From positions 806,001 to 870,000 of the forward strand of contig NZ_SCWD01000001.1 of NCBI RefSeq assembly GCF_004359515.1: a stretch of 64,000 nucleotides of DNA, written 5' to 3'. This DNA is from Macrococcus carouselicus (GTDB taxonomy: Bacteria > Bacillota > Bacilli > Staphylococcales > Staphylococcaceae). Below the pieces are notes generated by a model. It worked only from the letters and a program-made list of their open reading frames with translations. It made no database searches and was not told the DNA's origin. Numbering within the stretch: position 1 is the first letter of the stretch; each line of letters starts with the position of its first letter. Below are positions 1 to 9,795 of the stretch, piece by piece. A program made the translations under genes and the position numbers.

Positions 1-22
1 ATGAACTGTCTTAAAACAGTTC
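1..22. other. Inverted repeat downstream of pbp3
   Basis: Seven-base arms (3-9 and 16-22, GAACTGT/ACAGTTC) surround a six-base loop, 16 bases beyond the PBP3 stop codon on the minus strand. It could be the pbp3 terminator. The bases that would form the minus-strand U-run lie outside the window, so this cannot be settled. Confidence 0.35.
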
Positions 23-37
23 ACCTGTTAGAAAGAA

Positions 38-2074
38 CTATTTCTTAGATGAAAAATAAGCATTGATGATATCTTTACCGAGATCACCACCCGGTAACCA
101 AGGAGGCGGCACAGGTTGATTGGAATAGATGATGGAAAAAGACATTTCCGGCTTACTGCTTGGTGCATAGCCGATATAAGTGGCGTTGACTCGTGGCTGC
201 CCTTTCTGAAACACTTCTGCCGTACCCGTTTTACCGGCAGATTTAACAACTGTGTCATGAAAACTGTTATAGCCTGTCCCCTCTATCTGATTGAAGACCA
301 TATCAAAGCCTGATTGAACCTGCTTAATTTCGCGTGGCGTGTTATTGATTCTATTCAGCACTTTACCGTCAATCACTTCTTTGACAGGTCCCAGTGTCTC
401 CGTCTTCGAAGGCTGCCTGATTTCTTTGACGATATGCGGTTGAATTCTGTAGCCATCATTCGCAATAGTCGAGATATACTGCGATAACTGAAGAGGCGAA
501 TATGTATCATACTGGCCGATTGCAAGATCAAGATAGTTACCCGCATTATCAGTCAGATGACCTCTCTGACCCATTACTTCATTCGGCAGATCGATCCCTG
601 TTTTGACACCCAGTCCAAACTGATTCAACCCTTTTCTTAAGATCCGCCCTGCTTCAGTAATATCATCCGGCAATGCCATGCCAGATGAGTAATTAAGGCC
701 GGCAATTTTAAGAGCTGTCTTGAACATATAGACGTTTGATGAATGCATCAGTGCTTCTTTATCATTGATGGTCACTCTGCCGTCCTGATTGAAATAAGAT
801 TTCTTCTTCATTCCACCTGCAAAAGATAAAGGCTCATCCACCATCTTGTCATTCAGACTGATTGCATTCTCATGATAGCCTGTCAGCAGTGTCGCCCCTT
901 TAACGGAAGAACCGACTGCATACTGGGACGTGAAGGTCCCGTAATGATAATCTGTGATTTTCCCTTCTGGGCTGATCTGTCTGCCCGCAAGAGCCAGAAT
1001 ATCACCGTTATTAGGGTCCTGAACCACAACAAGAACTTTATCCATATTTTTAGCACCTTGCGCCCGGAGAGTGGCAATATGTTTATCGATCATCTTTTCA
1101 ATTTTCTGCTGCAGGTCAATATCGATTGATAACACGAGGTCATTGCCTCTTGATCCGGGATCCACCACCTCTGAACTGATGATCTGACCAGATTTATCTG
1201 TCATGTAATGCATTGTCTTTTTTCGGCCGCGTAATACATCTTCGTACTGATATTCCAGATAACTCTGTCCTACCCGGTCATTTCTGGCATATCCTCTGGC
1301 AAGATAATAATCAATATTATCTTTCGGCAGCCCTTCCTCTTTAGAAGAGACATCACCGAACATCGTTCTCAGGGTATCTCCGTAAAGATATTTTCTGTCC
1401 CAGTCCATCGTTGTATTGACACCCGGCAGTTTTGCCAGGTTCTGTGAGACAAGCGCATATTCCTTTTCAGAGACATGTTCATTTTTTATCGTCTGCGGTG
1501 TTAACTGACTGCCCGCCGACATCTCTCTATAGATTGCTGCTGTCTCAAGCTCCGTCTGTGACAGTTTTACATGTGAGGCAATCTTTCTATAGAGGATGCT
1601 GTCATATTCCTCCTGAGAAATCATATTGTGCTGATACTGCTCCGCTTCCTTTTCCATCAGCTTATCTGCCACATTCCGGTGCGTCTGTATATAATAGGTC
1701 TGCTTATCAACCTCTGTCAGTTTATCCGTCGGCATATCAATCAGTTTAGCGAGTTCGCGCGCAATATCCAGCATGTCCTCTGTTGTCGTCATTCTACCGC
1801 GAGAATAGGTGATGGCCTTCTTCGCTGTATTATCGACGAGCAGCTTGCCGTTACGGTCATAGATACGTCCTCTAGGAACAGACTCATTAATTTCAATATT
1901 TTCATTACTCGCTACTGCCTCTTTATAATCTTCAGTCTTAACGATCTGAAGATAGCCAAGTCTCAGCACAAGCAAAGTCATCAAGGTCATTATAGCGATG
2001 AACAGCACATTCAGACGTCGTTGGGTCGTCCGTTTCTGTCTGAGTTCGTTTGATTCCTTTTTCAATCTTTTCAA
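38..2074 (-). CDS. pbp3: Penicillin-binding protein 3 (class B transpeptidase)
   Basis: This is a monofunctional class B PBP that cross-links peptidoglycan outside the membrane. Numbered from the TTG start, there is a short cytoplasmic basic stretch, one N-terminal membrane anchor (about residues 24-45), a PBP dimer domain containing the PRGRIYDRNG motif, and a C-terminal transpeptidase domain. All three penicilloyl-serine motifs are intact: SXXK at S389, SXN at S445 and KTGT at K615. The protein resembles S. aureus PBP3 along its length (678 versus about 690 residues). An in-frame ATG at 2090-2092 would add six residues, but it follows AAAGG with no spacing. The TTG at 2072-2074 has GGGGA at proper spacing and gives the N-terminus MLKRLK, as in S. 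aureus, so I chose it. It is separated from sodA upstream by a terminator. Confidence 0.95.
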   Translation of the reverse strand: MKRLKKESNELRQKRTTQRRLNVLFIAIMTLMTLLVLRLGYLQIVKTEDYKEAVASNENIEINESVPRGRIYDRNGKLLVDNTAKKAITYSRGRMTTTEDMLDIARELAKLIDMPTDKLTEVDKQTYYIQTHRNVADKLMEKEAEQYQHNMISQEEYDSILYRKIASHVKLSQTELETAAIYREMSAGSQLTPQTIKNEHVSEKEYALVSQNLAKLPGVNTTMDWDRKYLYGDTLRTMFGDVSSKEEGLPKDNIDYYLARGYARNDRVGQSYLEYQYEDVLRGRKKTMHYMTDKSGQIISSEVVDPGSRGNDLVLSIDIDLQQKIEKMIDKHIATLRAQGAKNMDKVLVVVQDPNNGDILALAGRQISPEGKITDYHYGTFTSQYAVGSSVKGATLLTGYHENAISLNDKMVDEPLSFAGGMKKKSYFNQDGRVTINDKEALMHSSNVYMFKTALKIAGLNYSSGMALPDDITEAGRILRKGLNQFGLGVKTGIDLPNEVMGQRGHLTDNAGNYLDLAIGQYDTYSPLQLSQYISTIANDGYRIQPHIVKEIRQPSKTETLGPVKEVIDGKVLNRINNTPREIKQVQSGFDMVFNQIEGTGYNSFHDTVVKSAGKTGTAEVFQKGQPRVNATYIGYAPSSKPEMSFSIIYSNQPVPPPWLPGGDLGKDIINAYFSSKK

Positions 2075-2143
2075 AATAAATCCCCGCTTCATCCTTTATG
2101 CTTTAATATTAAATCAATTGCAAGGCAATTTCTATCTTTAGCC

Positions 2144-2168
2144 AAAAAAAAAGAGGCCGAAGCCTCTC
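2144..2168 (-). terminator. Rho-independent terminator of sodA
   Basis: On the minus strand a GAGGC/GCCTC stem with a UUCG tetraloop (2153-2166) is followed by nine U (2144-2152). It starts about seven bases after the sodA stop codon. Confidence 0.9.
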
Positions 2169-2174
2169 CATCCA

Positions 2175-2777
2175 TTATTTTGCTGCGTTATATAATTCGT
2201 TTACTTTATCCCAGTTGACAACATTCCAGAATGATTGAATGTAATCTGGACGTTTGTTCTGATAGTTTAAGTAGTATGCATGCTCCCATACATCTAATCC
2301 TAAGAGAGGTGTCTTACCTTCTTTTAACGGGTTGTCCTGGTTAGGGGTAGAAACGATTTCAAGTTCGCCATTGTTTAAGACAAGCCAAGCCCAGCCTGAT
2401 CCGAAACGTTTAGTTGCTGCAGCAGCGAATTCTTCCTGGAATTTTTCGAATGAACCAAATTTGGCGCTGATTGCTTCTAATACTTCCCCTTTAGGTTCAC
2501 CGCCATCTTTAGAGAGAAGTTGCCAGAATAATGAATGGTTATAGTGACCGCCCCCATTATTCTGTACAGCTGTTTTGATGTCTGCTGGTAAAGAATCAAT
2601 ATTTTTGTTTAATTCTTCAATTGATTGATCAGCGTATTCTGTACCTTCCACAGCAGCGTTTAAGTTAGTCACATAAGTGTTGTGATGTTTAGTGTGATGG
2701 ATTTCCATCGTTTCTTTATCGATGTGTGGTTCCAATGCATCATATGCATAAGGTAATTGTGGTAATTCAAAAGCCAT
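2175..2777 (-). CDS. sodA: Superoxide dismutase, Mn/Fe family
   Basis: Cytoplasmic enzyme that dismutates superoxide to oxygen and hydrogen peroxide. The 200-residue protein matches the usual SodA length. The four metal ligands are visible at H27 (in MEIHHTKHH), H81 (NHSLFW), D162 and H166 (DVWEHAYY). The Gly-rich GGGH segment just before H81 is also typical. An upstream in-frame ATG at 2786 directly abuts the AGGAGG sequence; the ATG at 2777 has correct spacing and gives MAFELP, the usual staphylococcal start. Metal choice (Mn, Fe or cambialistic) cannot be read from the sequence. The gene is monocistronic, with its own promoter and terminator, and is divergent from the DUF1189 gene. Confidence 0.97.
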   Translation of the reverse strand: MAFELPQLPYAYDALEPHIDKETMEIHHTKHHNTYVTNLNAAVEGTEYADQSIEELNKNIDSLPADIKTAVQNNGGGHYNHSLFWQLLSKDGGEPKGEVLEAISAKFGSFEKFQEEFAAAATKRFGSGWAWLVLNNGELEIVSTPNQDNPLKEGKTPLLGLDVWEHAYYLNYQNKRPDYIQSFWNVVNWDKVNELYNAAK

Positions 2778-2810
2778 AATTTTCATCCTCCTCGTTTTTA
2801 GTACATATTT

Positions 2811-2839
2811 ATCATATCAAGCTTTCGTGTACCGCTCAA
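2811..2839 (-). promoter_or_regulatory. Sigma-A-type promoter of sodA
   Basis: On the minus strand, -35 TTGAGC (2834-2839), a 17-base spacer and -10 TATGAT (2811-2816) lie about 35 bases before the sodA start codon. I recognised no PerR, Fur or MntR operator around it. Confidence 0.65.
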
Positions 2840-2909
2840 ATAGTTTGCTCTCAGAAATACATAGCGCACAGATGCATTATATGGTAAATTTTCAGATGGA
2901 GGAGATTAC

Positions 2910-3647
2910 ATGAAGTATCTGCAAGCCTTAAAAAGATTGATTAATCCTGCGAAATATCCGCTATATCGGACGACGCCACTACGCTATATATTTCTGCACC
3001 TTGTCTTACTGTCCATGCTGCTGGCTGCCCCTGCAGCGAGCGGCTTCCTGCAGTCGATGTCTTCATTATCACAGTTAATGGAAGAAAAGTCAGACGCTAT
3101 TCCGGATTTTCAGGTGGAGAACGCTCAGCTTGAATTACCGGAGGATAAGGACACTGTCATCAAGCTGAACCAAGGTACTGTCACTTTCACCGAGAAAACA
3201 GCCGGTAGTGCTGGTGATCTATTCACATTCAGTAAGGAGAAAATCCATATCAACGGTATCGACCCTATATCCTACCATAATGTCAGCACCATCTCTGACC
3301 GGGAGTCCCTGGTATCCACACTTTCCGCTTATACAGGTTCAGTTTATTTTTATTTCATGCTGCTCTGTCTCGCACTTATCACTATTCAGCTCTTTCTACT
3401 TCTTGTTAAACTGACATTCATCAGTCTCACCGCTCATCTTATAGCCAGACTATGCAGCCGAAAATCACGATACATGACATGGCTGAAAATCATGACATTT
3501 TTACTGACAGCACCTGTACTGATTCAATATCTCGGCCTTATGATACCGAATGCTTTAACCTACCCGCTGTCATGGTGTATAATAACGTTACTTACTTGCC
3601 TGGCAGTCTATCACCTGCCCGCGAAGAAAAAGCACGTCAATTCATAA
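2910..3647 (+). CDS. DUF1189 family membrane protein
   Basis: A 245-residue predicted integral membrane protein of the DUF1189 family; no biochemical function is established. It has a membrane segment near residues 25-45, an extracytoplasmic region of roughly 100 residues (about 46-145), then three further hydrophobic segments (about 145-170, 190-212 and 213-232) and a basic tail. A good GGAGGAG Shine-Dalgarno sequence precedes the ATG. It is the first gene of a plus-strand operon with ispG (16-base gap). A DUF1189 gene next to sodA is also, as I recall, found in staphylococci. The family assignment rests on topology and context, so it is less certain than the membrane nature. Confidence 0.7.
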   Translation: MKYLQALKRLINPAKYPLYRTTPLRYIFLHLVLLSMLLAAPAASGFLQSMSSLSQLMEEKSDAIPDFQVENAQLELPEDKDTVIKLNQGTVTFTEKTAGSAGDLFTFSKEKIHINGIDPISYHNVSTISDRESLVSTLSAYTGSVYFYFMLLCLALITIQLFLLLVKLTFISLTAHLIARLCSRKSRYMTWLKIMTFLLTAPVLIQYLGLMIPNALTYPLSWCIITLLTCLAVYHLPAKKKHVNS

Positions 3648-3663
3648 AAAAGGAGACATCATC

Positions 3664-4770
3664 ATGTCTGAAATCACACATAGAAGTAATACACGACCTG
3701 TTAAAGTCGGCAATCTCACCATTGGTGGCTCCAATGAGCTTATCATTCAAAGTATGACAACGACTAAGACGCATGATGTCAAAGCTACAGTCGCTGAGAT
3801 CAAACGACTTGAAGAAGCAGGCTGTCAGGTTGTCCGTGTTGCATGCCCTAAGGAAGAGGATGCGCTCGCAATCGCTGAGATCAAAAAACAGATTGATATC
3901 CCACTTGTCGTCGATATTCACTTCGACTATAAGCTGGCATTGCTCGCTATCGAAGGCGGCGCTGATAAAATCCGGATCAATCCAGGCAATATCGGTCGTC
4001 GTGAGAAAGTGGAGGAAGTCGTCAAAGCATGTAAAGCGAAAGGGATTCCTATCCGGATCGGTGTCAATGCAGGTTCACTTGAAAAGCATATTCTGAAGAA
4101 ATACGGCTATCCAACAGCTGACGGTATGGTTGAAAGTGCTCTTCATCATATCAAGATCCTGGAAGACCTCGATTTCCACGATATCATCGTCTCCATGAAA
4201 GCGAGTGACGTTTCCCTTGCAATCGAAGCTTATACGAAAGCAGCAAAAGCATTCGACTACCCGCTTCACTTAGGTATCACAGAAAGCGGTACGTTGTTCG
4301 CAGGAACCGTAAAATCTGCTGCAGGTCTCGGTGCGATCATGAGTCTCGGTATCGGCAATACATTACGTGTCTCGTTGTCAGCAGACCCGGTTGAAGAAGT
4401 GAAGGTGGCTCGTGAGCTGCTTAAATCATTTGGACTGGCAAGCAATGCTGCGACACTGATCTCATGTCCGACGTGCGGCCGTATTGAGATCGACCTTATC
4501 TCGATCGCCAATGAAGTGGAAGACTATATTTCTACAATCAAGGCACCGCTGAAAGTCGCTGTTCTCGGCTGTGCCGTCAATGGACCGGGGGAAGCACGTG
4601 AGGCAGATATCGGCATTGCAGGTGCCCGCGGCGAAGGTCTCCTCTTCATGAAAGGCAAGACAGTGCGCAAAGTCCCTGAAGAGACAATGGTTGAAGAACT
4701 GAAAAAAGAAATCGATAGACTCGCTGAGGAATACTATAAGAAGCAGGCTGAAGAACTTGCAACAAATTAA
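3664..4770 (+). CDS. ispG: 4-hydroxy-3-methylbut-2-enyl diphosphate synthase (flavodoxin)
   Basis: IspG (GcpE) reductively converts 2-C-methyl-D-erythritol 2,4-cyclodiphosphate to HMBPP, the penultimate step of the MEP isoprenoid pathway. The 368-residue length fits the compact bacterial form: an N-terminal TIM barrel with [11 protein letters not shown] near the start, then a C-terminal [4Fe-4S] domain. Cluster ligands are C268 and C271 (CPTCGR) and C303 ([10 protein letters not shown]), with the conserved glutamate at E310. AAGGAGA lies ahead of the ATG. It is cotranscribed with the DUF1189 gene and a HAD nucleotidase. Staphylococcus makes isoprenoids from mevalonate, so this gene together with ispH (9796-10761) separates this organism from that genus. 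Confidence 0.97.
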   Translation: MSEITHRSNTRPVKVGNLTIGGSNELIIQSMTTTKTHDVKATVAEIKRLEEAGCQVVRVACPKEEDALAIAEIKKQIDIPLVVDIHFDYKLALLAIEGGADKIRINPGNIGRREKVEEVVKACKAKGIPIRIGVNAGSLEKHILKKYGYPTADGMVESALHHIKILEDLDFHDIIVSMKASDVSLAIEAYTKAAKAFDYPLHLGITESGTLFAGTVKSAAGLGAIMSLGIGNTLRVSLSADPVEEVKVARELLKSFGLASNAATLISCPTCGRIEIDLISIANEVEDYISTIKAPLKVAVLGCAVNGPGEAREADIGIAGARGEGLLFMKGKTVRKVPEETMVEELKKEIDRLAEEYYKKQAEELATN

Positions 4771-5320
4771 AAGACTTGGCATCGATATAGACGGGACAGT
4801 CACCTGTCCCACTTCTCTTGTTCCCTATCTGCAGAAATCATTTGATGCCCATCTGAGATATGAGGATATTACAGCTTATGACCTGGGCGTTGTTCTCGGT
4901 AAGTCTGATGCAGAGATGTACGACTGGTTTATGGCCAATCAGGAAGAAATCTATACGCACTCTCCGATTGCAGAGGGCGCCCTGCCCGTCTTAAAGGAAT
5001 GGTCAGCTCAGTATGAGCTTGTCTACATCAGTGCCCGCTACGATTATCTGGATCAAGTGACAGCAGACTGGTTTGCCAAATATGATGTTCCTTTTCACCA
5101 TATTGAACTGACAGGCAGTCATGACAAGATAGAGACGGCACGTAACTTAGAAGTGGATGTCTTCTTCGAGGATAAGCTCGATAATGCGATTGCCATCCAT
5201 GAGGAACTGGACATACCTGTAGTTCTCTTTGACACACCGTATAACCAGGCAGCATTACCTGAAAATATTCACCGCGTTTTTACATGGGACGAAGCAAAGA
5301 AAGTTCTCAGCACATTATAA
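4757..5320 (+). CDS. HAD-superfamily 5'-nucleotidase-like protein (YqfW type)
   Basis: A 187-residue cytoplasmic HAD phosphatase resembling the NT5C/5'(3')-deoxyribonucleotidase family and B. subtilis YqfW. Motif I is DIDGTV (nucleophile D9, acid/base D11). Motif II is VYISAR near residue 92, and the acidic motif near residue 133 (VFFEDK) supplies Mg2+ ligands. The substrate is likely a nucleoside monophosphate, but this is inferred. The start is TTG at 4757, inside ispG, giving a 14-base overlap and suggesting translational coupling. No strong Shine-Dalgarno sequence is visible. The transcript ends at the bidirectional terminator shared with zur. Confidence 0.8.
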   Translation: MQQIKRLGIDIDGTVTCPTSLVPYLQKSFDAHLRYEDITAYDLGVVLGKSDAEMYDWFMANQEEIYTHSPIAEGALPVLKEWSAQYELVYISARYDYLDQVTADWFAKYDVPFHHIELTGSHDKIETARNLEVDVFFEDKLDNAIAIHEELDIPVVLFDTPYNQAALPENIHRVFTWDEAKKVLSTL

Positions 5321-5357
5321 AAGGAAGCTACCGGCTGGGCTGGTAGCTTCCTTTTTT
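5319..5357. terminator. Bidirectional terminator between nucleotidase gene and zur
   Basis: Ten-base-pair arms (5323-5332 and 5342-5351, GGAAGCTACC/GGTAGCTTCC) are flanked by an A-run on one side and a T-run on the other. It can end both the plus-strand ispG operon and the minus-strand znuCB-zur operon. The zur stop codon overlaps the T-run. Confidence 0.9.
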
Positions 5358-5763
5358 ACTGACATCTCTCGCATAAGCCGTATAATTCGATTTTATGAGA
5401 CTTGACCTCTACACCAGGCAGTTCTGATTTGAAGATATCAATCGGACAGTGGTCAATGACTTTCGTCTGTCCGCATGTCTCGCAGATAAAGTGATGATGG
5501 TGATGCGTCGTACAGGATAATCTGAACTGCTTTTCGTTATTCCATTCCGTCGCTTCTATGATACTGAGCTCTGAAAAAAGGTGCAGATTACGGTAGACCG
5601 TATCAAAAGAGATACCGGGATAAGTCTCATACATCCGGTACTGAATCTGTTTCGCTGTGATATACTTATTTTCTTCAGCAAGTATTGTAATCATATCACG
5701 TCTTTTATCCGTATATTTATAACCGTTATCCTTTAAAATCTGAATGGCTTCATCAATTTTCAT
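5356..5763 (-). CDS. zur: Zinc uptake regulator, Fur family
   Basis: A 135-residue Fur-family metalloregulator: an N-terminal winged helix (about residues 1-80) and a C-terminal metal-binding dimerisation domain. It shows the HHHHHF cluster, CETC near residue 97 and CERC at the C-terminus; the two CXXC pairs form the structural zinc site. An upstream in-frame extension exists, but the ATG at 5761-5763 has AAGGAGGG at good spacing and gives normal family length. The start overlaps the znuB stop by 11 bases. Placement after znuC-znuB is the basis for calling it Zur rather than Fur or PerR. It probably represses zinc import when zinc is plentiful. Confidence 0.9.
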   Translation of the reverse strand: MKIDEAIQILKDNGYKYTDKRRDMITILAEENKYITAKQIQYRMYETYPGISFDTVYRNLHLFSELSIIEATEWNNEKQFRLSCTTHHHHHFICETCGQTKVIDHCPIDIFKSELPGVEVKSHKIELYGLCERCQ

Positions 5764-6601
5764 CGGCTGACCCTCCTTCTTCACGTTTCTTCTGATAGAA
5801 AATAGCACCGAGTAAAATGATAATGAGCAGCAGGACAATGACACCGCCGGGCGAGATATTAAGATAGAATGCAAGCACCAGCCCTAAAATAACAGACACC
5901 TCACCGAATATCACACTCCAGAGCATAAGAGCCTTGTACCCGCGAGCAAAGCGCATGGCGCTCGCGACCGGCAGCGTGATCAGACTGCTGACTAACAGAA
6001 TTCCAACGACTCTCATAGAAGCAGAGATGACGAGCGCCACCATCAGCATAAATAAAATATGGAGAAATCTCGGTACTCCGATGATCTGTGCATACTCCTC
6101 GTCAAATGATAGAACGAATAACTCCTTATATAACAAGAAGATGAAAGCAAGCACAATGACAAAAATCAGCAGTATCGTCAATAAATCCGTCAATGTGACA
6201 GCGCTGATACTGCCGAATAAATAACCGAACAGGTCCTGATTAAAACCGTCAGCGAGCGAGATAAAGACCACACTCAGACCGATACCGAGCGACATGATGA
6301 TCGGAATCGACAGCTCCTGATAATGCTTATAGACGCTTCTCAGACGTTCAATCAGCAGCGCGCCCGTCACCGAGAACAGAATACCGAACCAGATGGGATT
6401 GATGACTGCCGGCGCTAACCACTTAGCAGCAAGCATCCCGAATGAAATGCCGCCGAGCGTCACATGACTGAGGGCGTCAGCAATCAGTGACAGTCTTCTG
6501 ACCACAATAAACGTGCCGATAAGCGGTGCGAGCACCCCGATCAGCATACCGCATAAGAATGAATAACGCATAAAATCGAAGTTCAGTAACGCATCAATCA
6601 T
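5753..6601 (-). CDS. znuB: Zinc ABC transporter permease
   Basis: Integral membrane permease of a metal ABC-3 family importer, 282 residues, with about seven to nine hydrophobic segments. The conserved motif [11 protein letters not shown] lies near residue 44. The ATG at 6601 forms an ATGA overlap with the znuC stop and has GGGAG eight bases upstream. A GTG three codons earlier lies inside that Shine-Dalgarno sequence and is less likely. It forms an operon with znuC and zur. No substrate-binding lipoprotein gene (znuA) is in this cluster, so it must be encoded elsewhere, as in staphylococci. Manganese permeases share this fold; zinc is inferred from the zur linkage. Confidence 0.9.
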   Translation of the reverse strand: MIDALLNFDFMRYSFLCGMLIGVLAPLIGTFIVVRRLSLIADALSHVTLGGISFGMLAAKWLAPAVINPIWFGILFSVTGALLIERLRSVYKHYQELSIPIIMSLGIGLSVVFISLADGFNQDLFGYLFGSISAVTLTDLLTILLIFVIVLAFIFLLYKELFVLSFDEEYAQIIGVPRFLHILFMLMVALVISASMRVVGILLVSSLITLPVASAMRFARGYKALMLWSVIFGEVSVILGLVLAFYLNISPGGVIVLLLIIILLGAIFYQKKREEGGSADEN

Positions 6602-7362
6602 AAACAGCACTCCCTGGCATGATTATGGTCGACGAACTGCACAGGATGTCCGTAGATCTTCGAGATTTCCACTTCGTCGAGTGATTTGAACTGCTGCACG
6701 GTGCCGTGGAAATGCAGGTGCTGATTCAGACAGGCGACATTGGTCGCAGTATCCGCGACAACGCCGATATCATGCGTCACCATCAGGATCGTGATACCCT
6801 CATCTTTCAGCTGAGTCAGGAGCTGATAGAACTCAGCAACGTGTTTTGCATCTATGCCGACTGTCGGTTCATCCAGTATCAGAATACTGGGATTAGAGAC
6901 CAGCGCTCTGGCGATAAAGACACGCTGCTGCTGGCCCCCTGACAGCTGAGAGATATTCTTAGCAGCAAGATGCGTGATATTCAGCCGTACCATCAGCTGA
7001 TCCACGCGCTCGCGGTCGTTTCTTGAGAAACGCTGGAATAGTTTCTTCTCCTGAATCAATCCGCTCATGATGACTTCTCTGACTGAAGCAGGAAAACCTG
7101 TGTTCCCTGCATTTGCTTTCTGCGAGACATAGCCGATACGTTCAGATTTCTTCTGGGATAATGGTTTGCCGTTCACCAGGATCTCCCCTGACTGCAGCGG
7201 CAATATGCCGAGAATGAGTTTAAGTAACGTTGATTTGCCGGAGCCGTTCGGTCCGACGATTGCCAGGAAGTCACCCGGAAATATCTTCAGACTGATATCA
7301 TGCAGCGCACGTTTATCAGGATAACGATAGTCCACATGTTTAATTTCAAATACAGGTTCCAT
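6598..7362 (-). CDS. znuC: Zinc ABC transporter ATP-binding protein
   Basis: Cytoplasmic ATPase of the Znu importer, 254 residues. Walker A is GPNGSGKST at residues 37-45, the ABC signature is LSGGQQQR near residue 140, Walker B ends ILILDEP near residue 163, and the switch histidine is in VTHD near residue 197. The C-terminus is His-rich (VDHNHAREC). A Shine-Dalgarno sequence (GAGAGGTG) precedes the ATG. It is the first gene of znuC-znuB-zur; the upstream gene nfo ends in its own terminator. Confidence 0.92.
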   Translation of the reverse strand: MEPVFEIKHVDYRYPDKRALHDISLKIFPGDFLAIVGPNGSGKSTLLKLILGILPLQSGEILVNGKPLSQKKSERIGYVSQKANAGNTGFPASVREVIMSGLIQEKKLFQRFSRNDRERVDQLMVRLNITHLAAKNISQLSGGQQQRVFIARALVSNPSILILDEPTVGIDAKHVAEFYQLLTQLKDEGITILMVTHDIGVVADTATNVACLNQHLHFHGTVQQFKSLDEVEISKIYGHPVQFVDHNHARECCL

Positions 7363-7411
7363 CTTTCACCTCTCCGTTCACCAATACTCTTTATGATAAT
7401 GTAAATCGTAA

Positions 7412-7443
7412 TGAAAACGCAAGGACGACATATCGTCCCTGCG
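7412..7443 (-). terminator. Terminator of nfo
   Basis: Eleven-base arms (7418-7428 and 7433-7443), with one G-U pair in the minus-strand RNA, followed by a short U4 run. It lies just after the nfo stop codon and before znuC. Confidence 0.7.
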
Positions 7444-7451
7444 CAGAAAGT

Positions 7452-8342
7452 TTACTGGTTTAAAATTTTATCGAGTAATGTCGAATCAAACTGCCCGCTC
7501 CTTATCATCTCAATCTCGAAACGATAAGGCGGTTTCTTGTTCTTTTTATCTTCACCGACATACGGTGTCTCAAGAATTTTCGGTATTTCCGCGAAAGCTT
7601 TATGATTTATGACACGTTGCAGCGCATCAAAGCCGATCTCACCGAAGCCAAAGTTCTCGTGTCGGTCCTTACGGGCACCTCGAACATTTTTACTGTCATT
7701 GACATGCAGCACCTTGATTCGGTCAAGACCGACAATCTGATTGAATTCCTGCAGCACACCGTCAAGGTCATTGATGATATCGTAGCCTGCATCATGGACG
7801 TGACAAGTATCAAAACAGACGGATAAGCGTTCATTATTGGTGACGCCGTCAATAATCTGCGCCAGTTCCTCAAAAGTCTTGCCGCATTCAGAGCCTTTAC
7901 CTGCCATCGTCTCAAGAGCGATACGGACATCATTATCGTTCGTCAGCACTTCATTGAGTCCCTCGATGATTTTCCGGATGCCTGCGTCCTCACCGGCGCC
8001 GACATGCGCACCTGGATGCAGGACGATATCCTTTGCTCCGAGTGCTTCAGTCCGCTCGATTTCCTTCTGCAGGAATTCCACACCGAGTTCAAACACTTCC
8101 GGTTTGACCGTATTCGCCATATTGATGATATAAGGCGCATGGACGACGATGCTCGACAGGCCGTTGTCCTTCATATGCTGGAGGCCCGCTTCGATATTCA
8201 GGTCCTCAATCGGTTTACGGCGCGTGTTCTGAGGTGCGCCTGTATAGATCATAAAGGTAGAGGCGCCGTATGATGCAGCTTCTTCAGATGCCGCGAGCAG
8301 CATTTTCCTGCCGCTCATCGATACATGTGAACCAATCAACAT
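7452..8342 (-). CDS. nfo: Endonuclease IV (AP endonuclease)
   Basis: Cleaves DNA 5' to abasic sites in base-excision repair using three zinc ions. The 296-residue protein has the TIM-barrel signatures of the family: IGSHVSMSG at the N-terminus, VLHPGAHVG near residue 109, [13 protein letters not shown] near residue 176 and VLHVNDSKN near residue 212. The histidines, aspartates and glutamates in these motifs are the metal ligands. Start chosen as the ATG at 8342 with GGAGGG upstream; a TTG one codon earlier is possible. It sits directly after cshB, nine bases from that stop codon, and so is probably cotranscribed with it. Confidence 0.96.
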   Translation of the reverse strand: MLIGSHVSMSGRKMLLAASEEAASYGASTFMIYTGAPQNTRRKPIEDLNIEAGLQHMKDNGLSSIVVHAPYIINMANTVKPEVFELGVEFLQKEIERTEALGAKDIVLHPGAHVGAGEDAGIRKIIEGLNEVLTNDNDVRIALETMAGKGSECGKTFEELAQIIDGVTNNERLSVCFDTCHVHDAGYDIINDLDGVLQEFNQIVGLDRIKVLHVNDSKNVRGARKDRHENFGFGEIGFDALQRVINHKAFAEIPKILETPYVGEDKKNKKPPYRFEIEMIRSGQFDSTLLDKILNQ

Positions 8343-8353
8343 CAAGATCCCTC

Positions 8354-9682
8354 CTATTTCTTTCTGGCTTCTTTGTTGCGTCGCTTCGCAAATGATTTCT
8401 TCTCGTTACGTTTCAGCTGGTCCAGCTCATAACGGAATTTACGTTTGTAGCCAGGCTTCACTTTTTTCTTGCTCTTCACTTTATGTTTCAGTTTCTGTTC
8501 AATATTGTCTTCCTGTTTCTTACGGCCGGAACGCTGTGTACGGTCCTTGATCTCCTTCAGTTCACCGGACTTCGTGTCCGCATGAATGAATGTGAAACCT
8601 TTCTTCTCGATCTGGTTGATGAGATCTTCCTCTTCCGGTGTGTAAAGGGTGATCGCTGTCCCCTTGTAGTTTCCGCGTCCTGTACGACCGACGCGGTGTG
8701 TAAAGAAGTCGATATCCTGAGAGATATCGTAGTTGATGACATGGCTGACCCCTTCAATATCGATTCCGCGGGAGGCAAGGTCTGATGCGACAACGAACTG
8801 GAAGTCGAGCTGCTTGATCCGCTTCATCTGCTGCACGCGCTCACGTGGCGTCAGACCACCATGAATGACGCCTGCCTTGATGCCCTGCTCAGCTAAGTGA
8901 TTCAGGACTTCATCGGCACGTTCACGGCTGTTCGCGAAGATAATACAGAGATACGGATTGATGGTTGCCATGACTTCAACCAGTTTCTCTTTCTTGTCGT
9001 TACTTTTAGTTGGAACGAGATAGAATTCAATGTTTTTATTTGTCTTTTCAGTCGGGTCAATCTCGACAAACTCAGGCTGCGTCAGATATTTGTTCAGGAA
9101 CGGATGCAGTGCCTTAGGAATAGTGGCAGAGAAGACAGCTAACTGAGCATCCTCCCCTAAACGTGAGGCGATAAAATCGACGGTCGGCATAAAGCCGAGG
9201 TCGATCATCAGATCCGCTTCATCGATGACGATGGACTTTGCGAGATGCAGATGGAGGGCATTCTCTCTAGCCATATCATTGATACGGTTAGGTGTACCGA
9301 TGACAAGCTGTGGTTCAATTCTTGATTTCTGGATATCCTTCTGTTTGTCTGTGCCGCCGATATACAGCCCTGCCTTGATACCCTCTTTAAATGACAGTAA
9401 GTGCTGCGCTGCATCGTATAACTGCTTCGCAAGCTCTCTTGTCGGCGCTAAAATGATCACCTGTGGTTCATGTACAGCTGCATCAATTTTATCGATTAAT
9501 GGCAGCAGGAATGAATGTGATTTACCTGTCCCCGTCTGTGACTGACCGATTAAGTTGATTCCTCTCATTAACTTCGGAATGACGCGTCTCTGGATTTCAG
9601 TGGGCTGATCGAAATTAAGATCTTTCACCGCTTCTATTAATTCAGATGAAAGTTCAAAATTTTCAAATGGATGTTTAGCCAT
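8354..9682 (-). CDS. cshB: DEAD-box RNA helicase CshB
   Basis: ATP-dependent RNA helicase, 442 residues. In order: Q motif (FDQPTEIQ, about 24-31), motif I ([10 protein letters not shown], about 47-56), motif Ia (PTRELAKQ), motif II DEAD (about 153-156), motif III SAT, and helicase C motifs ending HRVGRTGRG (about 331-339). A long basic C-terminal tail (about 365-442) is typical of CshB and probably binds RNA. In Bacillus, CshB acts in cold adaptation and ribosome or mRNA metabolism. A strong Shine-Dalgarno sequence precedes the ATG, and a TATAAT box lies on the minus strand at 9714-9719. It is divergent from ispH. Confidence 0.95.
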   Translation of the reverse strand: MAKHPFENFELSSELIEAVKDLNFDQPTEIQRRVIPKLMRGINLIGQSQTGTGKSHSFLLPLIDKIDAAVHEPQVIILAPTRELAKQLYDAAQHLLSFKEGIKAGLYIGGTDKQKDIQKSRIEPQLVIGTPNRINDMARENALHLHLAKSIVIDEADLMIDLGFMPTVDFIASRLGEDAQLAVFSATIPKALHPFLNKYLTQPEFVEIDPTEKTNKNIEFYLVPTKSNDKKEKLVEVMATINPYLCIIFANSRERADEVLNHLAEQGIKAGVIHGGLTPRERVQQMKRIKQLDFQFVVASDLASRGIDIEGVSHVINYDISQDIDFFTHRVGRTGRGNYKGTAITLYTPEEEDLINQIEKKGFTFIHADTKSGELKEIKDRTQRSGRKKQEDNIEQKLKHKVKSKKKVKPGYKRKFRYELDQLKRNEKKSFAKRRNKEARKK

Positions 9683-9713
9683 TGTTATCCTCCTTTATTT
9701 CTTCATCCTTAGT

Positions 9714-9719
9714 ATTATA
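9714..9719 (-). promoter_or_regulatory. Likely -10 element for cshB-nfo
   Basis: A perfect TATAAT reads toward cshB, 32 bases before the start codon. No convincing -35 box is visible at 16-18 bases upstream, so only the -10 is asserted. Confidence 0.5.
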
Positions 9720-9743
9720 GCGGAAAGTTCCGGTTAAAGATAG

Positions 9744-9788
9744 TTTAATTGGTTACCCAAAGTTTGCTATACTAGGAACAAAAGGAGG
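9744..9788 (+). promoter_or_regulatory. Extended -10 promoter and ribosome binding site of ispH
   Basis: TGCTATACT (TG at 9765-9766, -10 TATACT at 9768-9773) forms an extended -10. A weak TTTAAT (9744-9749) lies 18 bases upstream. The predicted leader is very short and carries AAAGGAGG at 9781-9788. Confidence 0.6.
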
Positions 9789-9795
9789 TTTCCTC

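Noticed and set aside
1628-2053. A plus-strand open frame of 141 codons opposite pbp3.
   Set aside because: It is antisense to a well-supported gene, has no ribosome binding site, and its translation is low-complexity with no family resemblance.
5356-5763. Possible assignment of the Fur-family gene as fur or perR.
   Set aside because: It is cotranscribed with znuC-znuB, which favours Zur; PerR-type residues were not distinguished and fur/perR usually lie elsewhere.
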